From: Nephromyces sp. MM_2019
Taxonomy: Eukaryota; Apicomplexa; Aconoidasida; Nephromycida
Assembly (NCBI GenBank): GCA_015657535.1
Contig: JADHZB010001361.1
Location: 10,631-41,034 of the forward strand
DNA: 30,404 bases
Direction of reading: 5' to 3'
Part shown: positions 12,803 through 23,731 of the stretch, in pieces
How the letters are laid out: every line of letters starts with the position of its first letter
How positions within the stretch are numbered: position 1 is the stretch's first letter
Position numbers and translations under genes: made by a program
Notes under the pieces: model-generated
Seen by the model: only the letters and a program-made list of their open reading frames with translations
Told to the model about the DNA's origin: nothing
Database searches by the model: none

Positions 12803-15800
12803 ATGTCTTTTTCTTTTGCTGAAAAAGCTACACTCCTATCGAGAAACTGTCTCCTGAGGTCTCTACTGGGTAGACCCACTGCAAAGTTTATCTCTACAGG
12901 AGGAGCTTCGTCATTATGTAGCTTCAAGAATTACGCGCAGCAGCGAGAAATAGGTTTTAAAGAAGGAAGTTGGAAGCATGTCGCAGCGACACACACCCGA
13001 GGGTTTGCTAGCGAGGTTGAGAAGGAGGAGGTATTATAAGGGGTTGTGTGCGTGGGAGTTTCTCTGTGTGTGATAGCAGAGCTTTGTAAACATTCTAATT
13101 TCTGTGTAGGTTATTACATCTTTCTGTGTATGCGATAGCTCGTTTGTGTGTGTGTGATAGCTTCTCTCTGTAGGATAGCTTCCCTACGTGTGGTAGCCTC
13201 TCATTTTACAATGACTTTTCTGTGTAAGATATCTACTCTTCACAAAAACACCAATTTCTGTGTGTGTTATTCCCTCTCCTTGTATGTAGTGCATGGCCTG
13301 CTTGAGTGAGAGGCTAGTTGCGTGTCTTTGTGTGTTCGAGTATCAGGTACCGTCTGGGCGTATGAAAAGATGAGTATTCATCGATATTCGGATATGGTAA
13401 AGTGTATCACATGCCTCTTCATCATACAGTGCATTTCTTCTGCCTGATATTCTAATGCATAGTCCTGTGTGAGTTTCCTAGATGAAGAAAGGAATATGCC
13501 TTTTAATGAGTGGATGAATCTTTCGCTGTATATTTACGCAGGCAGAGCTGCCAATGTGTGTGCAAGTGACTGATTTTTTTCCTCTTGCTGTTCATTTTCA
13601 ATTTTTTGAGCTTTAATGGAGAACTTATCAATCAAATCAACTATACTTGCTTTTATGTGTGTGTTAGAGGTTTTATAGGCTTAACTACGATGACCTGCCT
13701 TGACATCAAGAAATCTAAAGTATTCTATGTATTTTTTTATGTACAGATACATGATTTTAAGGCTGAAACAAAGAAGCTTCTTGATATTGTCACTCACTCA
13801 TTATATACTGACAAGGAGATCTTTCTCCGTGAGCTAATAAGCAATTCCTCTGATGCGTTGGAGAAACTGAGATTCACAGAAGCTACTGGCGAGGGTTGGT
13901 GCTTTTTTCATGCCCACATATATCTGCTAGTTTGGGTAGTACACGTGGTGTTGGTTTGAGAGCTGCACACACAGTGTTGGTTTCGTAATCGCACACACAA
14001 TGTTGGTTTGAGAGACACACAGATTGGTGGTTTGAGAGTTACACATGGAGTTTTGGTTCTAGAGTTGCACATTTGATTATTTTAGATGATAAAAGCAGTT
14101 TAATAACCTCTTATTCTTAATAAATCCTTTTTATAGGAAGACTATCAAGCTATCTGTTCTTGTAGGAGAGTGAGAAGAAGCGGAAAGTTTTTGCTTGTTG
14201 TTGCTAATAGACCTGTGTGCCGTTGTAGTATTCTTGGTTGTAGTGTGTGCGTGTGTTTGCGTGCTTTTCGCAGATTGTTTTGAGGCTATTGAGCAGTTTT
14301 CCTGCTTCTCTGTGTGTGTGTCCATCAGCAAAGATTACGAATAACCAGGATACTCCTTTGAGGATTATCATTACTGCTGATGATGTTGGGAAAACTCTTA
14401 CTATCCAGGTAATGTAGAAAACTCGAGCCAAATTCCCGCTTTGAAGTATTTTCTATTATTCTGCGTGTGCGTGTGTATCTTGAGCCCTTTTGTCCTATAC
14501 ACTCGCTGTACCACCTGAGTATCTGTTATTGATCACCCTGTGTGTGCGTGTGTATCTTGAGCTCTTTTGTTTTTCTGTACTTTCTCTATAATAGGATACT
14601 GGTGTTGGTATGACTCGGGAAGAGCTGATTGAGAATCTAGGCACAATAGCAAAGTCAGGCTCTCTGGAGTTCCTAAAGAACGCAGAAGATAAGAACGCAA
14701 AGGCGAAGGATATTATTGGGCAGGTTGGTGCTGCAGTGTATGTAAGCCTGTGTCAAGAGTATGTTGGATGAATGTATCCATCTGTGTGTCCGTGTGTATG
14801 ATTTTTATATTCCCTCTTATATGAGGCGCTATACCACCTGTATGATTTCGCTCGTTTAACCTTGAGTTTTTCACCTTTTAAAGAATCTATGCTGTAGGCT
14901 TTGCTACAATCTTTTGTATTGAAGTTTATTTTTTCTGATTTTTTGATTTTACTTTCGTATATATATATATGTGTGTGTGTGTATGTGTACTTCCAGTTTG
15001 GAGTTGGCTTCTACTCTTCCTTTGTGGTGGCTGATGAGGTTGAAGTTTACACACGCCATTATGACCCTTTGAAAGGCGCCACTGGTTGGAAATGGGTTTC
15101 AAAAGGACTAGGATCCTACAGCCTACGGTAGCACTTGTGTGTTCATGTGTGTGTCTGCAGAGTGTTATATATGATGTACGTCCGAAACAGCAACCGTGTG
15201 CGTAAGTGTATTCACATCAACAATCACTCAGCGTATCTACACTGAAATTAATCCGTATTGGGTCCTCTTTTTTTCTTTGTTCTATGTGTCTCTCATATCC
15301 ACGATTTTGGATATGTTTATTTGATGTATGTATGAGTGATGTGTGTGCGAGTAATGTCTGCGTGAGTGATGTGCTTATGAGTGATATTGGTGCGAGTGAT
15401 AACTGAGTGATGCGCGTGTGTGATGTGTGTGTGAACGATGTGCCTATTTACTGTGTGCGTCTATATACGTTTGTGTGAGTGATATGTACGTTGGATGCGT
15501 GTTTGCGTGAAGTGTGTGTTGGCTGTGTGTGAAATTTGCTGCAATATTTAAGTATGCTTGCTTTTTTAGTGAAGAGGAAGGTATAACTCGTGGAACGAAG
15601 ATTGTGCTCAAACTAAAGCCTGACTGTTACGATTTCTCGAGTGCCGCTGTAGTGAAGAAACTGGCAGAGAAGTATTCCTCTTTCGTTAGGTAAGAAGGGC
15701 TAGTAGTCCGTATACTACATGCAAAACCAACTGGATTTATCGAAGGCATCCCCCTGACAGACCCTCCGCAAACGCATAGAAAAAACCTGAAATCCGTTCA

Positions 15801-18800
15801 AGAATCCGCCTCAAACCCCCGTAGAAACCTGTCTCAACCTCCCTGACAAATCACCCTCAAACCCATTGAGAAATCTGCTTCAAACCCTTCTTAAACCCGT
15901 AGAAAAACCCACTTCAAACACTCCCCCAAACCCACTTATAACCCCCCCCCCAAACCCACTTCAAACCTCCCCAAAACCCCCCTAAAGTCTTCATTAGATC
16001 TCCCTTAGCTCTCCATCAAACATGCACCTAAGACCCCCTCCCCACTGCAGTATTCCTCATACATACGTCTAGTGAGCTATGCATATTATCAGTTTGTTCT
16101 ATACTTTCTGATGCTAATAGGATTCCATGACATATTGAACGTGGATTCTTTTACCATGAGTGTGTGCGCGTGTGGCTGAGTGCACGTATACTGTGCAAAA
16201 TGTTTGGCTGGTGATGGCAGCCTTGTTTCCCATTTGTAGCTTCTAAGTACGGAAAGAGTGGAAGCTATCAACTCGTAGAATTGGAGTTGTGTGTGTGTCA
16301 GGGGGTGCTTTGTGTATTTCTCTGTTGTTTTTGTATGCGTGTGCATGTGTATATATTTTCCGATTTTTGAAATATTGAATACCCGATCTTTCAGTTCATA
16401 AAGCTTTCTTCAGATACGCACACACTATGCTTCTTTCTCATCTCTTATTTCTGTTAGTTTTCCGTTGTATATGATGGAGAAGGAAGAAGAGAAACGGATA
16501 AACGTCCAAGAGGCTATTTGGTTGAAATCTCAAATCAGCGAGGATGAGCATATTCAGTTCTTTAGGTTTGTCACCAGTGTATGTACACCCCTGAGATTAC
16601 CTCTGCTTCCAGCTATTAGAGAACTGTTTTCTATGGATTTTCTTAGTTTGTGCTTCTGCGTTTGCGTGTATATGTGTGTGTTTATAAGAGCCGATTTGTG
16701 CTCTTTGATCTGCACATAGTTTATGTGCTGGTATGCTTTAGCATGTCTTCGTACATATTTCTATGTGTGCAAACTTATTGTGAGCGTTTGTGCATCGGTG
16801 CGTACGCTTTGATATGTATGTATATGTGTGTGTTTGAGGGTGTATGTCCGTGTTTGTCTGCTTTTTCTTACTTTTGATAGCAATTGTTTGTATTTTATAC
16901 TTTTGCAGATTCCTTAACGGCTCATCATCAGGAGAGCCTCTTTTTCAATTCACTTTTCGGTCTGATGCCCCCCTCTCGATAAATGTAGGCTTAGAGTGCG
17001 TATATGCTTGTACTACTGTGTGTCCGTGTGCATGTTTTTGTGTGTGCTTGTGCTGGTGTGTGTGTGTCTGCATGTCTATCTGTGTGTTTGTGTGTCTGTG
17101 CGTCTATATGTGTATTAATATGTGTATTAATGTGTGTATATTTGCAGTAATCCTTCCGTATACGTGAGTTCCTGTGTGTTTTTTTTTGCATGTGTCTTTC
17201 CTTTTGCGTGAGTGAGTCCTTGTGTGTGCGTATGCAATTTGCTATACGCTTGTGCATACTTATTGGTGTGTTTGTATACCTATTTTGTGTGTGATTCCAT
17301 CTGTATGTATATATCTTTCTTTCAGTCTCTGTTTTACTTTCCGGAGGATGCTCCTAGCAGACTGTTTCAACCAAAGCCTGAAGTTGGCGTATCTCTTTAC
17401 TCTAGGTTGGTTTTCTGTGTGTTTGCTTAAAGCATTTAGCTATAGCGGTGTGGATGAGTGCTTAAAGCATTTAGCTATAATGCTGTGTGTGTGCTAAAGA
17501 CATTCTGCTATGACTGTGTGTGTGTTTTTTTTTTGCAATGTGCAGAAGGGTATTGATTAAGAAATCCGCTGAAGATATCATTCCCAGATGGCTCTTCTTC
17601 TTGAAGGGTGTAGTAGACTGTGAGGATATGCCACTCAACGTGAGCAGAGAGAGTATGCAAGATCACAGGCTCATTGAGAAGCTTTCGCAGACGCTAGTTC
17701 AAAGAATTCTGCGATTTTTGGAAGATCAGGTATGTCTGTGTACATGTTTGTGTGTATATAATGCGTGAGTAATGTGTGTTTCATGTGTCCTATATGTGTA
17801 CGTGATGTGTGCTTAATTTGTGTGTGGTGTCTGTATAATGTGCGTTTGATTCGTATGGTGTGTGTAGCATCTCCGTGTGATGTATGTGGCATGCATGCTG
17901 TGTGTGCGGCACATCTTTTTTGGAGGATGTTTAGCATCTCTTTATGGTGTATGTATGATACTTTTCTTCCGTTTGAGTGTGTTGCATATATATGATGCGT
18001 TTATACCTTATGTGTGTGCGCTACATATACTCAGTTTTCTCTCGTTAAACTTCATGTTTTCCTGCTCTTTTACTTTTTAAATAGCCTGTTTTAGTTGGCT
18101 GGTTTTTGCAGTATCAAAAAGTAAAACACAAAGATGGCTGTGCACCGCTTCTCGACATAAAACGCACCCTGTAGAAGTGGTTGGCACTGCACAGGCACCC
18201 CCACACGCACATGCGCATGTCAACTTGCTTGCAGTCTAAGTCTGAGCCCGAGAAGTATAAGAAGTTCTACGATGGCTACGCCTACTACTTAAAGGAGGGT
18301 TTACTAGATGATGCCCACCATAGCGGAAAGTATAAGGATAGCCTCATGAAGTTGCTAAGGTGAGAAGAAATTTATGTGTTAGTTCTTACCTCTTAGCGGT
18401 GTGTACATACACCAGTGAGTTCCAATAACACACAGATGAATGCTGAGCGATTGTAGATACACTAGTGAGTTTCGGTAGCACAGGCAAGTAGTTTCGCACG
18501 TGTATGTGCACTAGCGACTTTGAATAGCCAATGGATGAGCACTGAGCGAGTGTATATACACTGGCGACTTTGAGTAACACACGCATGATGATTTTGCGAG
18601 TGTGCATACACTGGTGAATTTGAGTAACACACGCTTGACAGTTTCACGAGTGTGCACACGCTGATTAGCTAATGAGAATGGCTGGCAAACATGTGATTCT
18701 AAATATTTTGAAAATGGATTGATGCTTCGCTTCTTTTGTTATGCCTGCGTTAGTGCATAGTACTAAAAGCGTGTGTGTGCGTGTAGGTACACCAGATTTT

Positions 18801-21800
18801 GGCTAGTATTAGGTGGTTTCCCATAATAATTTTACTATGATCGCAATGATTAGTGTGTGATTTGCGATGTAGCGATCATCTCCAGATATTTGCTGGTATA
18901 TAATTGTATCCAAGTAAAATCGCAGAACCGTACACACACATAGTGCATATTGCTTTAGACTCAAACCGGTCTTCTTTTTTGTGCACAGATTTGATTGCTC
19001 TTCAACGCCGGATAGCACTGTATCAATATCCTTTGATGAGTATATCAGCATGATGAAGGAAAGCCAGAAGAACATCTATTATCTTTGTAGCTCGAATAAG
19101 AAGGTGTGTGTTTTTTTTTCTCTATGAATTTGTGCGTGTGTTCTTCTGTAGGTGCTTTTCTCTGCGTGCTAGGATTGCTTAATGTGTTACTAAATATCCC
19201 CCCTCCAGATTGCCTGAGCTTGAGGTTGTGTGTGTGTTTTTTGTTTATCTTTTCGAAACAATTTTGCGTGTGTTAGGGCTGGAGTTATCATCAAAGAATG
19301 TGGCATTAGATATATTTACTGCGAGCATGTTCAATGTATGTGTGGGAGACTTCGAGAGCTATTTTCTGTGAATTCTCAGTTTTCTGCGTTCGAAAAGTTA
19401 AACAACGCCTTTATGGCGGCTCCGTCTTTCTCCCATCGTTTAGTTCCTATTGTTCCTCTTCTATGCTGCTATCTTCACTCCTTCTACCTCTTCGTCCACC
19501 CTTTACTCCGCATATCTTCAACTTCGCAGTTTTCTTTTCTTATTTCATTGTATGTGTATGCCTGTGTGTGTGTGGATGTGTGCATTTTGTACTTAATGTT
19601 TTGGCCTTTTCTTACTTTTTTCCCCTGCTTACTTCATATCCATTGTTTCCTCAATCTTCCTATCTCTCTCTCTTATTTGCATCTGCTTTGAGTTCTTTCT
19701 CTTCGTCTTCTTCCTTGCAGATCGCTATGCAATCTCCTTATATTGAGCAGTTTTTAAACAAAGGAAGGAATGTTCTGCTTTTGTATGAAGATATCGATGA
19801 GTTTGTAGCGATGAACTTGCAGGTTATATAGTATTTTCGTAGACTTTGCCTATTGAGTCGTAGTGATCGTCGAGTGTAGGTACACTCACTAGCGCATGAC
19901 AATAATACCTTTAAATTAGTCGAAAGCTGCCTTTTTCCAAGAATATGCATTTCTGATGTGATTTATAAGCTAATCAATAGAAGCTAGTGTTCCTTGTAGT
20001 GGTTATTGAAACTGTGTGTGTGTGTGTGTGTTGGCATGTGTAGTTGTGTTCGTGAACATATATATATGTGTATGTGTGTGATTGGGTTGCTATAATCTTG
20101 AGCGGTGTGTGTGTGTGTGTGTGTGAACACTTAGTTGTGTTCTTGGGTTTGTGTGTTTTTGAATTTGTAGTAGTAGTGGTCGTGAATTCGTGTCTGCGCG
20201 TGTACAGGGATCAGAGAGATATATGTATACTGAAAGCCACTTTTAGTGGCATCCAGCGCACGTGTGTGTTAGTTTTAGCTGCTCTTTTTTTTGTTTCTTT
20301 TTTAATTTCCTTCTCCTTTTAACTTTAGTTTATCAGCATCATACCCTGTATGTACACCTCTACCTTCTCACTGTATATACATCTCTAAATTCGCAGGAAT
20401 ATAAGGGAAAAAAGTTTGTAGCAATCGATAGCTCTGAAGAAGATTTTGAGCCTCTTCTTGAGACAGAAGAAAATAAAGATGATTCCACGAAGTCATCAGA
20501 TTTGGCAGGGAAATCGCTGATATCCAGCGAAGATGAGAAAGAACTGGAGCATCACATTAAGGTAGAAGCTTTTGTCGTTGAAGTAGGGGTTGTACGTACA
20601 CTGTCGAGCTAAGATTCTTGATTTAGAAAGGGCAGTCGTTGTGTAGATTGTTCTGTGTGTGTCTCTCTTCGATATGTGTGTAGGTGTTAGTGAGGTGGCT
20701 TTCTGTATCTTTGTGTAGGGTGTTTGTGTTCTTTGTTGTGTGTGTGGGAAGTTTGTGTTCTTTGTTGTGTGTGTGGGTCATTGATCTTACTGCGTGGGAC
20801 CTTGGTCTGTGCTTTTGTTTGTGGGGTATTTTTGTTGTTTGTTATGTGTGTGGGGCATTTGTATTGTGTGGGATTTTGTGTGTGTGGGGCGTTTGCATGT
20901 GTTTTTTATGTGGGACACATTTATTTCTACTATGTGTGTTAAGCGCCTGTATATTTCTTTTTTGTGCGTATTCGTATAGCCCTCAGTCGCACTGCAAGCT
21001 ACTCGGCTATACGTGGCGTTTGATGCTGACTTTCCATTAAATTGTAGATAAAGGTTTGGGACTTGGGGAAAAGAGTGTACATACACTACCCTCTTAATGA
21101 AACGCACACACTCACATGTCTTTGTTCCCTAAGCTTTGAATGAGCTAATGCTAACACCCTGATGCACTCAAATTTCTTGCGCGCAAGCTTGTGCGTGTAT
21201 GTCTACTAACTCATGATTGAAGATCGAGAGTAATCCAACACGCATCACTTTGCACACTGCATGGCAGGAATACACACTCTGCCCTACCTCATCATACGCA
21301 TACTCTAACTGATCGCGCCCACTCTACCCCTTCCCATCCTGCACCATCACGCTTTACCCTACCTCATCATATGCACTCTAACTCCTAATATACACGCTCT
21401 AACTCGTTGCACACACACCCTATCTCATGACACATACTCTACCTAATCGCACACTTTCCATCTTTCTTCTCAATTAGCACACACTTGACGTTTTTCCTTT
21501 CATTAAACTTTTGCTGCAACTTGCGTCATTTTCAGAGTGTGTTGGGAGGGAAGGTTTCGAACGTAAAGTTCTCTGATCGGCTAGTAAATTCTCCTGCAGT
21601 TGTTACTGGTTTTCTTTCGAGTGCACTGAGGTAAGCAGCACCTATTTCTCAGAGATTCCACTATTTTGGTAGATTTGCAGGGTTTTTCAGAGGTTTTCTG
21701 TATAATTTTAAGGTTTTTTATGCCTTTTCATCTCATTTGGAGGATTTTTATGCTGAGATTTGTGGTGTGTTTATGTGTGTGTTGATCTGTGTGAGGATAT

Positions 21801-23641
21801 CAGCAGGTAGCCTCTTTGATGGACTGGGAGAGGATTTTCTGGTAGTTTATAATCTTATAGCTAATGAGAATGCCATTGAGAAGTATTTTGTTTTTTTTTA
21901 TGGAATTATTATAAGCAAATTAAGGCTTTAGGTGAGTTAAATTTGAGGAGAATAGATGAGGTGAATGATGATTTTTTAGTTAAAAGATCAAAAGGAGAGG
22001 AGAAAGGTGAAGAGGAGGAAGATGAAGAGGAAGCGGAGGAAGAAGAGGAAAAACACGAAGAGCAGATAAGCTTTGAAGGAAAAACTTAAGAAAAAGAAGC
22101 AAATAATGAGAAAAATAGTAAAAGAGAAGAAGTGGGATAAGCAAGGTGATGCGGAGGTAAATGTGAAGAGGAAGAAGCAGCTGAAGAAGGCGATGAAGAT
22201 GAAGGACTCAATGTACTCCTAAACTACAAGAGAATTATATTAAAACCTCTTTTTCGTCAGTATCATCATTAGACAAGAGGAAGTTGATGTTTAAGCTGCT
22301 CTATTTCTATGAAGATAAGCATTTCATCTACTTCATTTGTGTGTTATTTTTTTGTTAGGAAAATGATGAAAGCGTCCATGAGAGGTGTTGGTGACAATCA
22401 GATGGGTAAGTCTTATGGATTGGATGGTATCTGAGTTTTAGTGATGTATATGGGAGCCTCTGTAGTTTCTTTATCCCTAAAGCCCCTCATACCTCCTTCA
22501 GTGTACATACACCCAAGTAGCTCACTCAGCCTGCGCTTTCTCCATAAACTCACGCTATTTAACTAAAGCATTATGTAGCTTCTTCAGCGTAGACGGCATT
22601 CCATTAGATGGCCTACTCGTTGATTCGCTTGTGATTTCTGCTTTACCTTCTTCCACATTTCTGTTTCTCCTTCGTCCACTATATCTGCTTCATCTTCCTT
22701 TTTTTCTACTTCTTCCTCTTCTTCTTTCTCTTTTTCTTTTTCTTCTTCTTCTTCGTCCTCTTCTTCTTCCATTTCTTCCTCTATTTCTTCTTCATCCTTT
22801 TTGTATAGGCTTTGATGCGCTTCCAGTTACTTTGGAGCTGAACTCGTCCCATCCACTCATCAAATCTATCGTAACTTTATGTAGGGAAAACTCTGTTGTT
22901 TCAAAGGTAAGCTGGAGATGCTTATCTTAATCTTGTCTTTGGTTTGAGCATCAGCGGAATGCTTTGTGTGTGTGTGTCTGTACATTTTGGTGCTCAATTG
23001 GAAGTTTTGGTTGGCTGAGAAGCTTGTGTGTGCGTGCGTGTGAGGGCTCATTTTTGGAGGCGGTTTTTTGTTTTTATATTGTGGCGCATGAGTGTGTGTG
23101 TGTGTGTGTTTGTGTGGATTGGTTGCTTTTAAAGCGAATTTGTATATCCATAAGCTTATTTTTTCATAAGGATGTGTGTATGGGGTTCTTCTGATTCTGC
23201 TTCTGTGTGTGTGTGTGTGGGGATTTTTCTTACTCTTTTTATCTCTGTGTGGGGAGTATTCCAATTCTGCATCCCTACCTGTATGTGTGTGCTACCCTTT
23301 TGTTGCAGATAGCGATTCAGCAGCTGTATGACAACGCCTGCATTGCTGCTGGCATAGTAGAAGACCCCCGTAGTATGCTAGATAGGCTGAATGAGATGCT
23401 ACATTTGACTGTTGATATGGCTACCTCAAAGAAGAGTGGAGCTACTGATGCTTCAGCGGAAGTATTAAGTGTGGGGGAAGAGGAGGGGGTCAAGAGTGGT
23501 GATAGCATTGTGGAGGAGTCCAATGCAAAGGAGGAGGGTGTGTGTGTAGAGGGGGTTAAATCAAATGGCGAGAATCTAAATGAAGGGGGGATGAAGGAAG
23601 TCAAAGAGGGTGGTAACGAGACATCCTCAAAATCAGCATAG
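12803..23641 (+). CDS. TRAP1: Mitochondrial Hsp90 chaperone, TRAP1 type, complete, 18 exons
   Basis: Exons: 12803-13030, 13747-13894, 14329-14408, 14595-14723, 14997-15127, 15570-15689, 16458-16565, 16909-16984, 17326-17405, 17546-17729, 18235-18359, 18989-19103, 19721-19822, 20397-20561, 21536-21630, 22359-22405, 22809-22906, 23309-23641 (TAG). They sum to 2364 nt, every junction phase agrees, and the product is 787 aa. TRAP1 is the ATP-driven Hsp90 of the mitochondrial matrix. Residues 1-76 form an Arg/Ser-rich leader with few acidic residues until its end. ATPase landmarks: [14 protein letters not shown] (Glu105, Asn109), DTGVGM 153-158, FGVGFYS 196-202, TRGTK 245-249, and the middle-domain loop LNVSRESMQ with Arg401. 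TRAP1-like rather than cytosolic features: [14 protein letters not shown] at the start, [10 protein letters not shown] near 500, and no long charged linker, MEEVD or KDEL ending. After the usual end (LNEMLHL, from 704) there is an extra acidic tail of about 70 residues. The ATG at 12803 is chosen because it opens the leader; no other ATG lies in frame close by. Confidence 0.94.
13949..14072. repeat. 26-bp minisatellite in TRAP1 intron 2
   Basis: Units opening TGTTGGTTTGAGAG followed by a CA-rich stretch start at 13949, 13975 and 14001 (exact period 26). Two degenerate copies follow near 14025 and 14050. Confidence 0.75.
15331..15540. repeat. Degenerate GAGTGATGTGTGTG repeat in TRAP1 intron 5
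   Basis: Repeated imperfect copies of (T/C)GAGTGATGTG(T/C) with a period of about 18-20 bp fill the last third of intron 5 (15128-15569). Confidence 0.6.
15740..16050. repeat. C-rich degenerate repeat in TRAP1 intron 6
   Basis: Imperfect copies of a CCTCAAACCCnnnAGAAAnCC-like unit grade into runs of C (a run of about nine near 15940). G is almost absent from the + strand, unlike the TG-rich introns on either side. This tract accounts for much of the 768-bp intron 15690-16457. Confidence 0.65.
17424..17515. repeat. Short tandem repeat filling TRAP1 intron 9
   Basis: GCTTAAAGCATTTAGCTATA occurs at 17425 and 17460 (period 35), and a diverged third copy starts at 17493. Together they make up most of the 140-bp intron 17406-17545. 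Confidence 0.75.
18401..18662. repeat. 50-bp minisatellite in TRAP1 intron 11
   Basis: Five diverged units of almost constant 50-bp length start at 18401, 18451, 18500, 18550 and 18600, with a partial sixth at 18650. Each opens with a GTGTAnATACAC-like palindrome, followed by CnnTGAnTTnnAGTAACACAC. Confidence 0.85.
20723..20781. repeat. 29-bp TG-rich duplication in TRAP1 intron 14
   Basis: TTTGTGTTCTTTGTTGTGTG with flanking TGTGTGGG occurs at 20723 and 20752. Further TGTGTGGGG-rich degenerate copies run to about 20900. Confidence 0.7.
21282..21440. repeat. Degenerate CACTCTA-type repeat in TRAP1 intron 14
   Basis: CCCTACCTCATCAT followed by a CTCTAACT element occurs at 21282 and 21357 (period 75). 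Additional ACTCTA and CTCTAACT copies continue to about 21440. The bias here is CA/CT, opposite to the TG-rich 5' half of the same 974-bp intron (20562-21535). Confidence 0.6.
21981..22207. repeat. Purine-rich tract in TRAP1 intron 15
   Basis: About 225 bp of almost pure A/G, rich in GAAGAGGAAGAAG-like words, lies in intron 21631-22358 just upstream of the 47-nt exon 16. One frame reads Lys/Glu-rich for part of it but meets stops and lacks phase-compatible splice sites, so I do not call it coding. Confidence 0.85.
22637..22805. repeat. Pyrimidine-rich tract ending at the TRAP1 exon 17 acceptor
   Basis: About 170 bp of mostly C/T runs up to the TATAG acceptor at 22808, forming an extra-long polypyrimidine tract. 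Its words are complementary to the purine tract of the preceding intron; for example 22709-22721 is the exact reverse complement of 22165-22177. Confidence 0.85.
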
Positions 23642-23731
23642 GGGGTGTTTTGGGGGTTATTGGGGAAGTGCCTTGGGGGAGTGTCTTGAAGATGTTTCTT
23701 GGGGGTTATGTTGAGGTTTTTTGGGGGGGAT
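23642..23731 (+). other. G-run cluster immediately after the TRAP1 stop
   Basis: Starting directly at the stop codon there are at least six runs of four to seven G (GGGGG, GGGGG, GGGG, GGGGG, GGGGG, GGGGGGG) spaced by T-rich loops. This meets the usual pattern for a G-quadruplex, would be in the 3' UTR on the sense strand, and may mark the 3' end of the gene. No clear AATAAA signal is seen nearby. Confidence 0.6.

Noticed and set aside
21737..21931. Possible extra TRAP1 exon in intron 15
   Set aside because: It is open but not homologous to Hsp90; joining exon 15 directly to exon 16 keeps phase and the conserved sequence.
22584..22772. Minus-strand Glu/Lys-rich ORF
   Set aside because: It is the complement of a pyrimidine tract inside a TRAP1 intron; low complexity, no other support.
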